Shown here: one piece after another, positions 55,636 through 63,264 of the stretch | Numbering within the stretch: the first letter of the stretch is position 1 | Layout: each line of letters begins with the position of its first letter | Assembly (NCBI RefSeq): GCF_900106755.1 | Contig: NZ_FNNN01000011.1 | Span: 1 to 64,000, forward strand | Length of the DNA: 64,000 nucleotides | Direction: 5' to 3' | Source of the DNA: Bacteroides faecis MAJ27 | GTDB lineage: Bacteria; Bacteroidota; Bacteroidia; Bacteroidales; Bacteroidaceae | The notes under the pieces: generated by a model | The model's input: only the letters and a program-made list of their open reading frames with translations | Told to the model about the DNA's origin: nothing | Databases searched by the model: none | Program-made: the position numbers and the translations under genes

Positions 55636-56815
55636 ATTTATGACTTTCTATGGCTCGTTTCAAATGGGGAAGTAGCGCAAAAGCCAGCAACGGAAAGATA
55701 CATAGTATCACAGCCGATGGCCAAAGATGAATGAAACCACTACCTCCGTAGAGTATGTTTTGTATTATTTCCGTAAAATGCCGGACAGGAAAAAGATAAG
55801 AAGCATCTCGTACCAAAGGATACATATTAGGAACCGGAAAAGTAACACCGGATAAAGTAGCTCCCAGCGAACCGACCATGGAAACAATACTTATGATCAG
55901 AGAGATAGCCGGAAATAGCGAAAACAGGAATAATCCCAGTGCCTGCGTTGCCACGACAAAGAGTGCTGTCAGCATACTCATCAATCCCCAACTCCCTTGA
56001 AACGGAATATGCAGAATACCGAACATGACATAATTTGCCAGCCACCCTATCAGGATATAAATAATCGTATAAGGAAGTAGTTTCCCTAAAACAGCTGTCA
56101 CCATATTTCCTTTGGCGACAGATAACCATTCGTCGGCTGTACGAAATTTAATTTCAATGCCCACTGCATATACAGTAGTCAGCAAAATCAAGATTTGGAA
56201 CAAAACGAAAAAAAATGGCTGGCTTAGGTAAACCGAATAATCCAGACTCGGATTATATATAGGGTGGTTGCTAGCTTGTACCGGCAACAGGAATGTAGTA
56301 ATCTGGTTCTGGTCCACTCCAAGAGCAACGGCTTTCATCACAATGGGAGATAGCGACACAGGAGCCAGCGAGGTTTCGAAAGCAGCCATCAATTCGCCAC
56401 CGACCGAAAGCAACGCATAATGATAATAATAGGAGAGAGTCGCATTCTTTCCCGATATGGCATCCTGCTCGAATCTGGGAGGGATAGAGAGATAACCATA
56501 AATTTCCTTTCTCTGCACGGCCTTCCGGGCAGCTTCTTCATTTACAAAGTGCTTTGTCACTTTAAATGTAGGCACAGCAGATATGTTTCGGACGATTGCC
56601 CGCGAAGAAGCAGTGTTATCCTGATCGACAATGCCGACAGGAATATTTTCCATCTGTCCGTTACCAAAGATGGTTGCCATGAAAAAAAGGGTAAATAACG
56701 GCAAAATGATACACACGCCGAAATAAAGCCGTCGTGAAGTCATCCGCCGCCACTCTCTGAGCAGCACGGCATGAAAAGGAGAATATGTTTGTGATGAACT
56801 CATTCTATCATTCAT
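55619..56815 (-). CDS. ABC-2 type permease
   Basis: A 398-residue paralogue of the downstream permease with the same layout: N-terminal helix (about 29-50), extracytoplasmic domain containing ENIPVGIVDQDNTASSRAIV, and five C-terminal helices, one with LSGVTFPVPNMYPLVRDASY. The start overlaps the end of the HlyD gene by 8 bp (ATGAATGA), showing coupled translation; MSSSQ at 56803 is an alternative start. With the partner permease it probably makes a heterodimeric export channel for a hydrophobic or toxic compound (inference). Confidence 0.87.
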   Translation of the reverse strand: MNDRMSSSQTYSPFHAVLLREWRRMTSRRLYFGVCIILPLFTLFFMATIFGNGQMENIPVGIVDQDNTASSRAIVRNISAVPTFKVTKHFVNEEAARKAVQRKEIYGYLSIPPRFEQDAISGKNATLSYYYHYALLSVGGELMAAFETSLAPVSLSPIVMKAVALGVDQNQITTFLLPVQASNHPIYNPSLDYSVYLSQPFFFVLFQILILLTTVYAVGIEIKFRTADEWLSVAKGNMVTAVLGKLLPYTIIYILIGWLANYVMFGILHIPFQGSWGLMSMLTALFVVATQALGLFLFSLFPAISLIISIVSMVGSLGATLSGVTFPVPNMYPLVRDASYLFPVRHFTEIIQNILYGGSGFIHLWPSAVILCIFPLLAFALLPHLKRAIESHKYEKIK

Positions 56816-57797
56816 TTAGCGTCAGTAATACAGACATACCGGGACGCAAATCATCTACTTTTTGCGTAGGACGGGCGTGAATCTCGAAGGTGCGTAAGTC
56901 ATAACTTCCGGTCTGTTTTGTTGATTTCCAGGTAGCAAAGCTTCCTAATGGGCTGATATAATAGATTTTAAACTCAAGACCTTTTTTACCGATTGCAGGT
57001 ACATCTGCAACAAAGGTCCCGTCCATCTTAAACTGTGGCATCAAGTCTTCACGTACATTGAGTACTACATGAATATCATCCATAATAACCAGATTCATAA
57101 TCGGTGTTCCCGGTGCAACTAATTCTCCGCGTTTGGGGAAGATGGTAGCTATCTGACCGTTTTCCGGTGCTGTCAACCGGGCATCGACCAATAGTGCCGA
57201 GACTTCATCAACCGTACTTCTCGCAGCATTCACCATACTGGCTGCTGATTCTTTATCTTCTTTTTGTGCACCGTCAACTGCCATCTGATATTGCTCATAA
57301 GCTGCACGTTCGGCTGCAACGGCTGCTTTATACATAGCTTCCACTTCATCTTTCCGTTGGGAAGTGACCACACTATCTTTATATAAGGTAAGGATACGGT
57401 TATAAGTGGTTTGGGCAAGTGCCAGGTCGCTTTTAGTTTTGTTCCATAATTGCAGTGCGGTAGCTACAATCTGGCGGCGGGTACCAGCATCTATTTTCTT
57501 ATTCTGCTGTACGGCTACCTGTTCCAATGCATTCACTTGCTGATACTTGGCATGTATTTCGGGGCTATTGATCACTACGAGAGTATCTCCCTGACGCACC
57601 CAGTCACCTTCCTGCACTAAAAAGGTATCAATACGTCCGGGAAGTTTCCCGCTAATACGGATTTCTGTCGCTTCTGTCTGCCCTTGCAGGACGAGCGGTT
57701 GTTTGTGCATCAATATTACTCCTGCAGCAGTAAAAATACCGACTGCCAGCATAATAATGACAAATGCCCAAGAGAGGGTTCTACTAGTTGGTTTCAT
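56808..57797 (-). CDS. HlyD-family periplasmic adaptor
   Basis: A 329-residue membrane-fusion protein. N-terminal anchor helix (about 9-29), biotinyl/lipoyl-like domain start GQTEATEIRISGKLPGRIDT, a helical hairpin (about 75-200, with QQNKKIDAGTRRQIV and AYEQYQMAVDGAQKEDKES), then the second lipoyl half RLTAPENGQIATIFPKRGEL and a beta-barrel domain. It connects the two inner-membrane permeases to the TolC protein encoded 6 bp upstream. Confidence 0.9.
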   Translation of the reverse strand: MKPTSRTLSWAFVIIMLAVGIFTAAGVILMHKQPLVLQGQTEATEIRISGKLPGRIDTFLVQEGDWVRQGDTLVVINSPEIHAKYQQVNALEQVAVQQNKKIDAGTRRQIVATALQLWNKTKSDLALAQTTYNRILTLYKDSVVTSQRKDEVEAMYKAAVAAERAAYEQYQMAVDGAQKEDKESAASMVNAARSTVDEVSALLVDARLTAPENGQIATIFPKRGELVAPGTPIMNLVIMDDIHVVLNVREDLMPQFKMDGTFVADVPAIGKKGLEFKIYYISPLGSFATWKSTKQTGSYDLRTFEIHARPTQKVDDLRPGMSVLLTLNE

Positions 57798-57803
57798 TGT
57801 TCG

Positions 57804-59216
57804 TTACGGTTTAGGTTGATAGTTTACAAATTGTTCCGGTGTGCCACAGAGTGAAAGAAGATTCATCAATGCCACATCATATTCATAATAGGCTGCCAGA
57901 CGAGCTACCTTCACAGTGGCAAGCATCGTTTCAGCATCAATAACTTCAGTGGAGGTCGCCATTCCTTCTGTAAAAGATTTCTTTCGGATACGTACCAGTT
58001 CTTCACTCAGTTCGATGGTCGCATTCAGCGCTTTCACATTATCCTGAGCTTTCTCCAATTGTGTATAGAGCTTATCCACTCCGACAGCCAGATCATCACG
58101 CGCTTTCATTTTTCCCAAAGTCAGCGTTTGTTGAGTTAGCTTTGATTGCCGGATTTTCTTCTCCCGGTCCAATCCGTCAAAAAGATTCCATGTAAAACCG
58201 ATTCCTACCATCGTACGCGGTAGCAAATTGCTTTGGATACCATGCGAATAGAGGGTTTGTTTTCCAAAAAGGGCTATATTCGGCAAGTATCCACTTTGGG
58301 CAATTCGCACTTCCTGTTTGGCAATATGCTCTTGCAACTGTAACTGATTGAGCATATAGTTTCCACTGTTCACCGACATATCAAAAAGCATTTTTGGTGG
58401 CAACGAATCATTCATGAAAAGGGGAGAGGTAGGAACGATGTTCTCATCCGTATCTTTTTTATTTAACAAGGCCTTAAGGGCACTCTGCACCACTGTTTCT
58501 TCTTTTCGTGCAGCTTCCAATGACCGTTTTGCTTCATCCATATTTACTTGGGCAAACAACCGTCCTGCCTTGTCTATCATTCCGGCAGCTTCCAGTTTCA
58601 GTGCGTTTTCATAATGTTTTTGCAAACCTCTATAGGTTTCCTCACGTACAGCTACTACCTGTTGCGCCAATCGCAGACCATAATAGCTTTCTGCCAACAA
58701 GTTTTGCTGATTGGCAGCAGTCTGTGCACGATTCTCCCGTGCCAAGTCTACCATTGTCCGACCAATATTTGTTGCCCGAAATCTTTTTCCTCCGGAAAAG
58801 AGTACCCATTCTGCTGACAAATCAACAGTTGTCAAGTTTCTCGGAGTTAATGGAAAAACAAGCGTATTAGCTCCTATTTTATCCAGGATAGCCGAAATCA
58901 TCTGATCATCCGGAATAATAGAATGAACGAAGTCCTTCGCCGGATCAGTAAACTGAGACAAAGGCTGCTTCACTTCAATCTTCTCGGACATGTGTACAAA
59001 TGCACCTGTAGATTGCAAAGTGGGATACCAGAAAGCATTAAGTTTGTCACGTTCTGCTTTGGCAATCTCTATGCCTTTATCAGCTATCTTCAAACTCTGA
59101 TTTCCCTGATTAAGCAGATGCAACGATTCTTCGAAACTTAATGGTGTCTGTGCATTTGTCTGAATGACGGAGAAACACAAAGCCCATAATACAAAAAGTA
59201 TCTTATTTTTTTTCAT
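57804..59216 (-). CDS. TolC-family outer-membrane protein
   Basis: A 470-residue outer-membrane efflux protein with signal peptide about 1-22 (ending TNAQ). Two OEP repeats of long helices (about 25-230 and 255-460) carry typical SLKIADKGIEIAKAERDKLN and AIELSEELVRIRKKSFTEGM segments, as in TolC/OprM folds. It is the first gene of the four-gene export operon. The upstream 750 bp contain no matching -7 element that I could find on this strand, so its control is unclear. Confidence 0.9.
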   Translation of the reverse strand: MKKNKILFVLWALCFSVIQTNAQTPLSFEESLHLLNQGNQSLKIADKGIEIAKAERDKLNAFWYPTLQSTGAFVHMSEKIEVKQPLSQFTDPAKDFVHSIIPDDQMISAILDKIGANTLVFPLTPRNLTTVDLSAEWVLFSGGKRFRATNIGRTMVDLARENRAQTAANQQNLLAESYYGLRLAQQVVAVREETYRGLQKHYENALKLEAAGMIDKAGRLFAQVNMDEAKRSLEAARKEETVVQSALKALLNKKDTDENIVPTSPLFMNDSLPPKMLFDMSVNSGNYMLNQLQLQEHIAKQEVRIAQSGYLPNIALFGKQTLYSHGIQSNLLPRTMVGIGFTWNLFDGLDREKKIRQSKLTQQTLTLGKMKARDDLAVGVDKLYTQLEKAQDNVKALNATIELSEELVRIRKKSFTEGMATSTEVIDAETMLATVKVARLAAYYEYDVALMNLLSLCGTPEQFVNYQPKP

Positions 59217-59467
59217 GCTGGTTAGGTTAAATCTAAAATTGAGACTTTCTAACAGATGAGAGGATGGGTTTGTTCACTCCGGCAAATAGAGAACATATCT
59301 TGGGGCATGTTCTATTTTTAATATTTATTCAAAAACAGATTCGTACATATTTCATCAAACAACAGGAATAATGCATAAAATAATGCAATAATATGCAGAA
59401 ATTCAATATACTTTTGTATATATACTATCTGGCTATACAGAAAAAGGACGTAATTTAAGCTATTTCG

Positions 59468-59540
59468 TTTTAAAGGAGCACTTCCTTGGTTTTAAACCAA
59501 CAAGATGTTGGTCGGTGAGGAACGTCTTATTCCCTTAAAA
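59468..59540. ncRNA. Possible structured RNA or operator region
   Basis: TTTTAAAGGA (59468-59477) can pair with TCCCTTAAAA (59531-59540) with one mismatch, enclosing the overlapping hairpins TGGTTTTAAACCA and ACCAACAAGATGTTGGT (which share the ACCA). GC-rich loops and nearby CGTTTT/AAAACG add further pairing options. Strand and boundaries are uncertain; it could also be the 5' leader of the TolC operon. It does not match an RNA family I can name. Confidence 0.3.
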
Positions 59541-59895
59541 GAAACTTGAAAACGGGAGGTGAAACAGCCGATTTGTTCTAGATGCCACTAATATCTACAA
59601 ACTTCCATCCTTTCAATTTGAATTGACCAATTAATATCTAGCCATCTTATTGACAACATAAACAGACAAGAACTATATATATTAACAGAAAATAGTCCCA
59701 ATATACCTAATTTCGCAATATACCTAACCGGAAATCCTGCTGATTTTATCGAATCATCTTGGTTCCGTCTGTATATTCTAAATTGTATGACAACCGAATA
59801 TACGATTTCTCATATTCGTTCATTTTTCGCCTCTAACAGAAATTCATGAATGATTTTAATATAGTTTTTCTTCTACTAAAATTTGAGGAATTTTA

Positions 59896-59925
59896 TTTGA
59901 GATATAAAAATTATGTTTACCTTTG
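59896..59925 (+). promoter_or_regulatory. Promoter of tRNA-Gly
   Basis: TTTG (59896-59899), 18 bp, TACCTTTG (59918-59925): near-consensus Bacteroides promoter, about 43 bp before the tRNA. Confidence 0.75.
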
Positions 59926-59967
59926 CATCATCATTCCATAAGGCATTTTGTGAAAGATATATGTAAT

Positions 59968-60043
59968 GCGGTAGTAGCTCAGTTGGTAGAGCATTAGCTT
60001 CCCAAGCTAAGGGTCACGAGTTCGAGTCTCGCTTACCGCTCCA
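59968..60043 (+). tRNA. tRNA-Gly (CCC)
   Basis: A 76-nt cloverleaf: acceptor GCGGTAG/TTACCGC (one G-T pair), D arm GCTC/GAGC, anticodon stem TTAGC/GCTAA with loop TTCCCAA giving anticodon CCC, five-base variable loop, T loop TTCGAGT, and encoded CCA. The outer pair of the T stem (ACGAG/CTCGC) is an A-C mismatch. It reads GGG glycine codons. Confidence 0.95.
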
Positions 60044-60225
60044 CTGAAATTCAAGCAGTTACAAATAGTGTAGCTGCTTTTTTTATGTACTTTTTCTTTT
60101 TTAAACCCCGTTTTTGAGTATTTTCAGTGGATATTTATCATATTTCCAGTCACAAAATTACATAATCATTTGTATATGCACGAATAATTAGAGGAATATC
60201 TGTATAGTCCAATACTATTTTTTTG

Positions 60226-60233
60226 TACTTTTG
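60226..60233 (+). promoter_or_regulatory. -7 element of the TPR-AraC regulator gene
   Basis: TACTTTTG matches TAnnTTTG, 40 bp before the ATG at 60274. No -33 TTTG is evident. The remaining gap after the tRNA (60044-60225) shows nothing else recognisable. Confidence 0.45.
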
Positions 60234-60273
60234 AGCACTATAGGCCAAGAATTTACGTAAACACACAACAACA

Positions 60274-61995
60274 ATGAAGTATAAATCTTATCTGATAGCG
60301 ATTTTATGGGGAATCCAATTCTGTTTTACCCTGCCTGTTTCAGCCCAAAACACCATCCAACAGCAAAAAGACTCTTTGCGCCGGGCTATCGAACAATCCG
60401 ACGGAACTGACAAACTGAGGTCGTACAACAGACTATACTATTTATATATGTCTGAAATAGCCGATGACCGGAAAATGGATACACTGCTGACCCTGTTCGG
60501 GCAGACGGAAGCCGAGGCCATCAGACAGGGAAACGTAAAAATGCAAGGGATGGTGTATGGAAACACCATCATCTCTCATATAAATAGGAATGAATACGAC
60601 AAGATCATTCAAAAAGCACCCGGTTATCTTGATTTCTATATCCTGCATGAACAATGGAAACTCTATTACCAGATACACATGCAACTTATCACTGCCTATA
60701 ACTTGAAAGGAGATTATAAAAAAGCGGCGGAAGAAGCAAAACTAATGTTCGACCGTGCCAAAGCACGGAAGGATAAGGCGGGAATGGCAACAGCACTTTA
60801 TGCCACTGCTATCACCTATAATGTTCAGGATAGATGGAAAGAGGAAGAAGATTGTTTCAGAGAATGCATCCGCTTATTATGGGAAGTTTCGGGATACGAC
60901 AATATCCTGACACAAGCTTACGCATTCCTGTGTAGCTCACTTCGGGCACAAGGGCAATATGACAAACTATTACAACTCGTGCCCGAATATGAAAAAGCCA
61001 TCGCCCGGTTTGAGAAAGCAGCCGGAAGAACCCAGCCTGAAGCGTGGGGAAATCTTTATGTGGCATTGATGAATACCTATATAGATACCAAAGACTATGA
61101 CAAAGCTGGAGAATACCTCGCCAAGTTGGAAGGTATTGTCAATAACAATATCTCAAGATATGAATTGGCACGGGCAAAGGCGCTGATTTTACAGTCACGC
61201 GGAGATTACCGCAAGGCACTTGCCGCTATAGACAGCGCAGCGGTCGAAGTGCAGGAATCAGAATTTGACCTCAATGCCGTACGGAAGATAAAGATGGAGA
61301 TACTTACCCGGATGGGGCGTTTCGACGAGGCATTCACGCTGTTCGATACAATCATTGCCGCCAATGATACTATAAAAGATGTAGAGATAAACGCCCGGTT
61401 CGATGAACTGCGCACCCAATATGAAGTGGAGAAACATATCGCCGAGAAAGAACGCAATCTCCATTACTTCCTTTTTACCCTTGGCATTTGCCTGGTACTG
61501 GCACTGCTCCTCACGGCTACTTTCTATTACAATCGGATTATTGCTCTCAAAAACCATAAATTATACGAACGAATAAAAGAACAGGACCGGCTGGCGAACG
61601 CAGTTGAAACTGCCAAAGCTACGGATACGCTTTCCCCTAGCAGCGAACAAAAGAGTCTGGTTATGCGGTTGCAGGAGTATCTACTTTCGGGTGAAAACTT
61701 GTCTAATGCCGATATGAACCGGGACGATATAATATCCGCCCTCGGCACTAACAGAAATACGCTGACCGAAGCGGTCAAAGCCGTCACAGGAAAGTCACCG
61801 ATGGAATATACGCGCTTCCTGAAAATAGAAGAAGCACGCAGGATGCTCGACAGCCATCCCGAATTTACGATTGAAGCGGTAGCTTTCAGTTGCGGGTTCA
61901 ATATACCGAGCACTTTCTACCGCTTGTTCCGAAAACAATACGGTATCAGTCCGGCAGAATACCGGAAAATGGCTAATTCATCCCCCAAAAAATAA
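60274..61995 (+). CDS. TPR membrane regulator with AraC-type HTH
   Basis: A 573-residue protein. Signal peptide about 1-25 (ending VSAQ), TPR-like helical repeats in the periplasm (about 30-370), a membrane helix near 396-418 (FTLGICLVLALLLTATFYY), a linker, and a C-terminal AraC-type DNA-binding domain (about 480-568, with LGTNRNTLTEAVKAVTGKSP and CGFNIPSTFYRLFRKQYGIS). It resembles one-chain sensors that control fimbrial gene clusters in Bacteroides. The following genes (small membrane protein, DUF3575, FimB/Mfa2-like) are probable targets. A terminator hairpin follows its stop. Confidence 0.85.
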   Translation: MKYKSYLIAILWGIQFCFTLPVSAQNTIQQQKDSLRRAIEQSDGTDKLRSYNRLYYLYMSEIADDRKMDTLLTLFGQTEAEAIRQGNVKMQGMVYGNTIISHINRNEYDKIIQKAPGYLDFYILHEQWKLYYQIHMQLITAYNLKGDYKKAAEEAKLMFDRAKARKDKAGMATALYATAITYNVQDRWKEEEDCFRECIRLLWEVSGYDNILTQAYAFLCSSLRAQGQYDKLLQLVPEYEKAIARFEKAAGRTQPEAWGNLYVALMNTYIDTKDYDKAGEYLAKLEGIVNNNISRYELARAKALILQSRGDYRKALAAIDSAAVEVQESEFDLNAVRKIKMEILTRMGRFDEAFTLFDTIIAANDTIKDVEINARFDELRTQYEVEKHIAEKERNLHYFLFTLGICLVLALLLTATFYYNRIIALKNHKLYERIKEQDRLANAVETAKATDTLSPSSEQKSLVMRLQEYLLSGENLSNADMNRDDIISALGTNRNTLTEAVKAVTGKSPMEYTRFLKIEEARRMLDSHPEFTIEAVAFSCGFNIPSTFYRLFRKQYGISPAEYRKMANSSPKK

Positions 61996-62046
61996 GAAAT
62001 AGCATACCGGAACCGGAAAGATTGTCCGATAAGCCCTAAAAAATGA

Positions 62047-62086
62047 AGTTACCCCCTGCTACAGATGATTGTAACAGGGGGTAACT
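62047..62086 (+). terminator. Hairpin after the TPR-AraC regulator gene
   Basis: A 16-bp inverted repeat with one mismatch (62047-62062 and 62071-62086, 8-nt loop, CCCCCTG core). The downstream T-run is short, so termination is probable but not certain. Confidence 0.6.
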
Positions 62087-62240
62087 GGTTAAAAGGAAGT
62101 CTGTCAGGCAGTCTTCTTTTCTATGTCCGAAAGCCCGTAAAACAGCAGAAAATGACAAAACGCCACAAAGTAGGGACAAAATGCAATACTTTTTCGACCG
62201 CATTTAACCTAATTTGCAACAAGAAAAAAAGCAGAGCCCC

Positions 62241-62552
62241 ATGAATGATTACATCAACTTTATCTCTCTAGGAATTGCCTTTTGCTCGCTGGTAATTGTG
62301 ACATCCGTCTTCCTGCATTGCCGGAAGATAGAAAAGAAATGCAATTATTATATGGCGAAAAGTATCCGTGAGCAAGATAGTCTGGTAAAGGAACTGGAAC
62401 GGATACGTGTAGAAAAAGAAATGATGGAAAAGGTGCTCAAAGCGGAATTGTCGGAAGCCGTGAGAGCTACCATCGAGAACAAAGAGACCGGTGAACGCAT
62501 GACTGACCCCATGACACACACGCTGCGAATTGATATAACTTATTTTATTTAA
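62241..62552 (+). CDS. Small membrane protein with coiled coil
   Basis: A 103-residue protein with one membrane helix (about 6-26, FISLGIAFCSLVIVTSVFL) and a charged helix likely to form a coiled coil (about 38-80, IREQDSLVKELERIRVEKEM). No known family recognised. The ATG at 62241 is chosen; the frame opens with a TTG at 62214. It sits between the TPR-AraC regulator and the DUF3575 gene (22 bp apart), so it probably belongs to the same fimbria-type cluster; its role is unknown. Confidence 0.6.
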   Translation: MNDYINFISLGIAFCSLVIVTSVFLHCRKIEKKCNYYMAKSIREQDSLVKELERIRVEKEMMEKVLKAELSEAVRATIENKETGERMTDPMTHTLRIDITYFI

Positions 62553-62574
62553 CACACAACTAATATATGAACCT

Positions 62575-63252
62575 ATGAAACATTTACAAAAAATTCTGTT
62601 GGCTCTCCTTGTCTGGGGTATTGCCGCAACCGGAAATTCTTTCGCGCAACTCCCCCGGGGAGTGCCGGATGCGATTGTCTCCTCACCGACAAACGCAGTT
62701 ACCCCTGATGGAATACTGCCTTCAAAACCTTACTACTTCGCTGTGCGGACGAACATGTTGTATGATGCCATACTGCTGCCTACACTCGGTGTGGAGTGGC
62801 GGGTGAACCGCGACATGGGTATCAAGTTAGACGGTAGCTTTGGCTGGTGGGGAAGCAACAGCGATAAGATACAGAAGGTCTGGTTCCTGAACCCGGAAGT
62901 GCGTTGGTATCTGCTACGTGATAAACGATTTTATGTGGGCGCATCGGGCAGCTACGGGGAATACAATATATATAAGTATCCCGTGGGAAGCCTCTTCTCG
63001 AAGGACACCGGCTATCAGGGCAAACTGTGGGGTGGGGGTGCTACAGTCGGTTATCAACTTCACCTTTCCCATCATTTCTCGATCGATTTCAATATTGGTC
63101 TGGGATATACACATTCGGAATATGATAGTTATGGAATGATCGACAGAGTGCGTGTTTTTCAAGATAAAAATAAGGCCAAAAACTTTTGGGGACCCACTCA
63201 GATCGGAATTAGCTTTTTGTGGACAATAGTAGGAACCAAACAGAACAAATAA
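62575..63252 (+). CDS. DUF3575 exported protein
   Basis: A 225-residue protein with a signal peptide (about 1-24, ending SFAQ). The mature part fits DUF3575: YYFAVRTNMLYDAILLPTLG, VEWRVNRDMGIKLDGSFGWW, VWFLNPEVRWYLLRDKRFYV, GYQLHLSHHFSIDFNIGLGY. These alternating segments suggest a small outer-membrane beta-barrel. Genes of this family often precede FimB/Mfa2-like and fimbrial subunit genes in Bacteroides, as here, where a DUF5119-type lipoprotein starts 12 bp later. A role in fimbrial assembly or anchoring is inferred. Confidence 0.82.
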   Translation: MKHLQKILLALLVWGIAATGNSFAQLPRGVPDAIVSSPTNAVTPDGILPSKPYYFAVRTNMLYDAILLPTLGVEWRVNRDMGIKLDGSFGWWGSNSDKIQKVWFLNPEVRWYLLRDKRFYVGASGSYGEYNIYKYPVGSLFSKDTGYQGKLWGGGATVGYQLHLSHHFSIDFNIGLGYTHSEYDSYGMIDRVRVFQDKNKAKNFWGPTQIGISFLWTIVGTKQNK

Positions 63253-63264
63253 AAAACGATCGAT

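Larger units (their letters stand above)
59217..59967. other. 750-bp gene-free region before tRNA-Gly
   Basis: No coding frame is convincing. It holds the upstream region of the TolC operon, a candidate structured RNA (59468-59540), two CAATATACCTAA direct repeats at 59699 and 59716 (17 bp apart), an inverted GTATATTC/GAATATAC pair near 59770-59804, and the tRNA promoter at its end. Confidence 0.6.

Noticed and set aside
60044..62240. Invertible promoter controlling the fimbria-type cluster
   Set aside because: I found only terminator-type hairpins; no pair of longer inverted repeats flanks a promoter.
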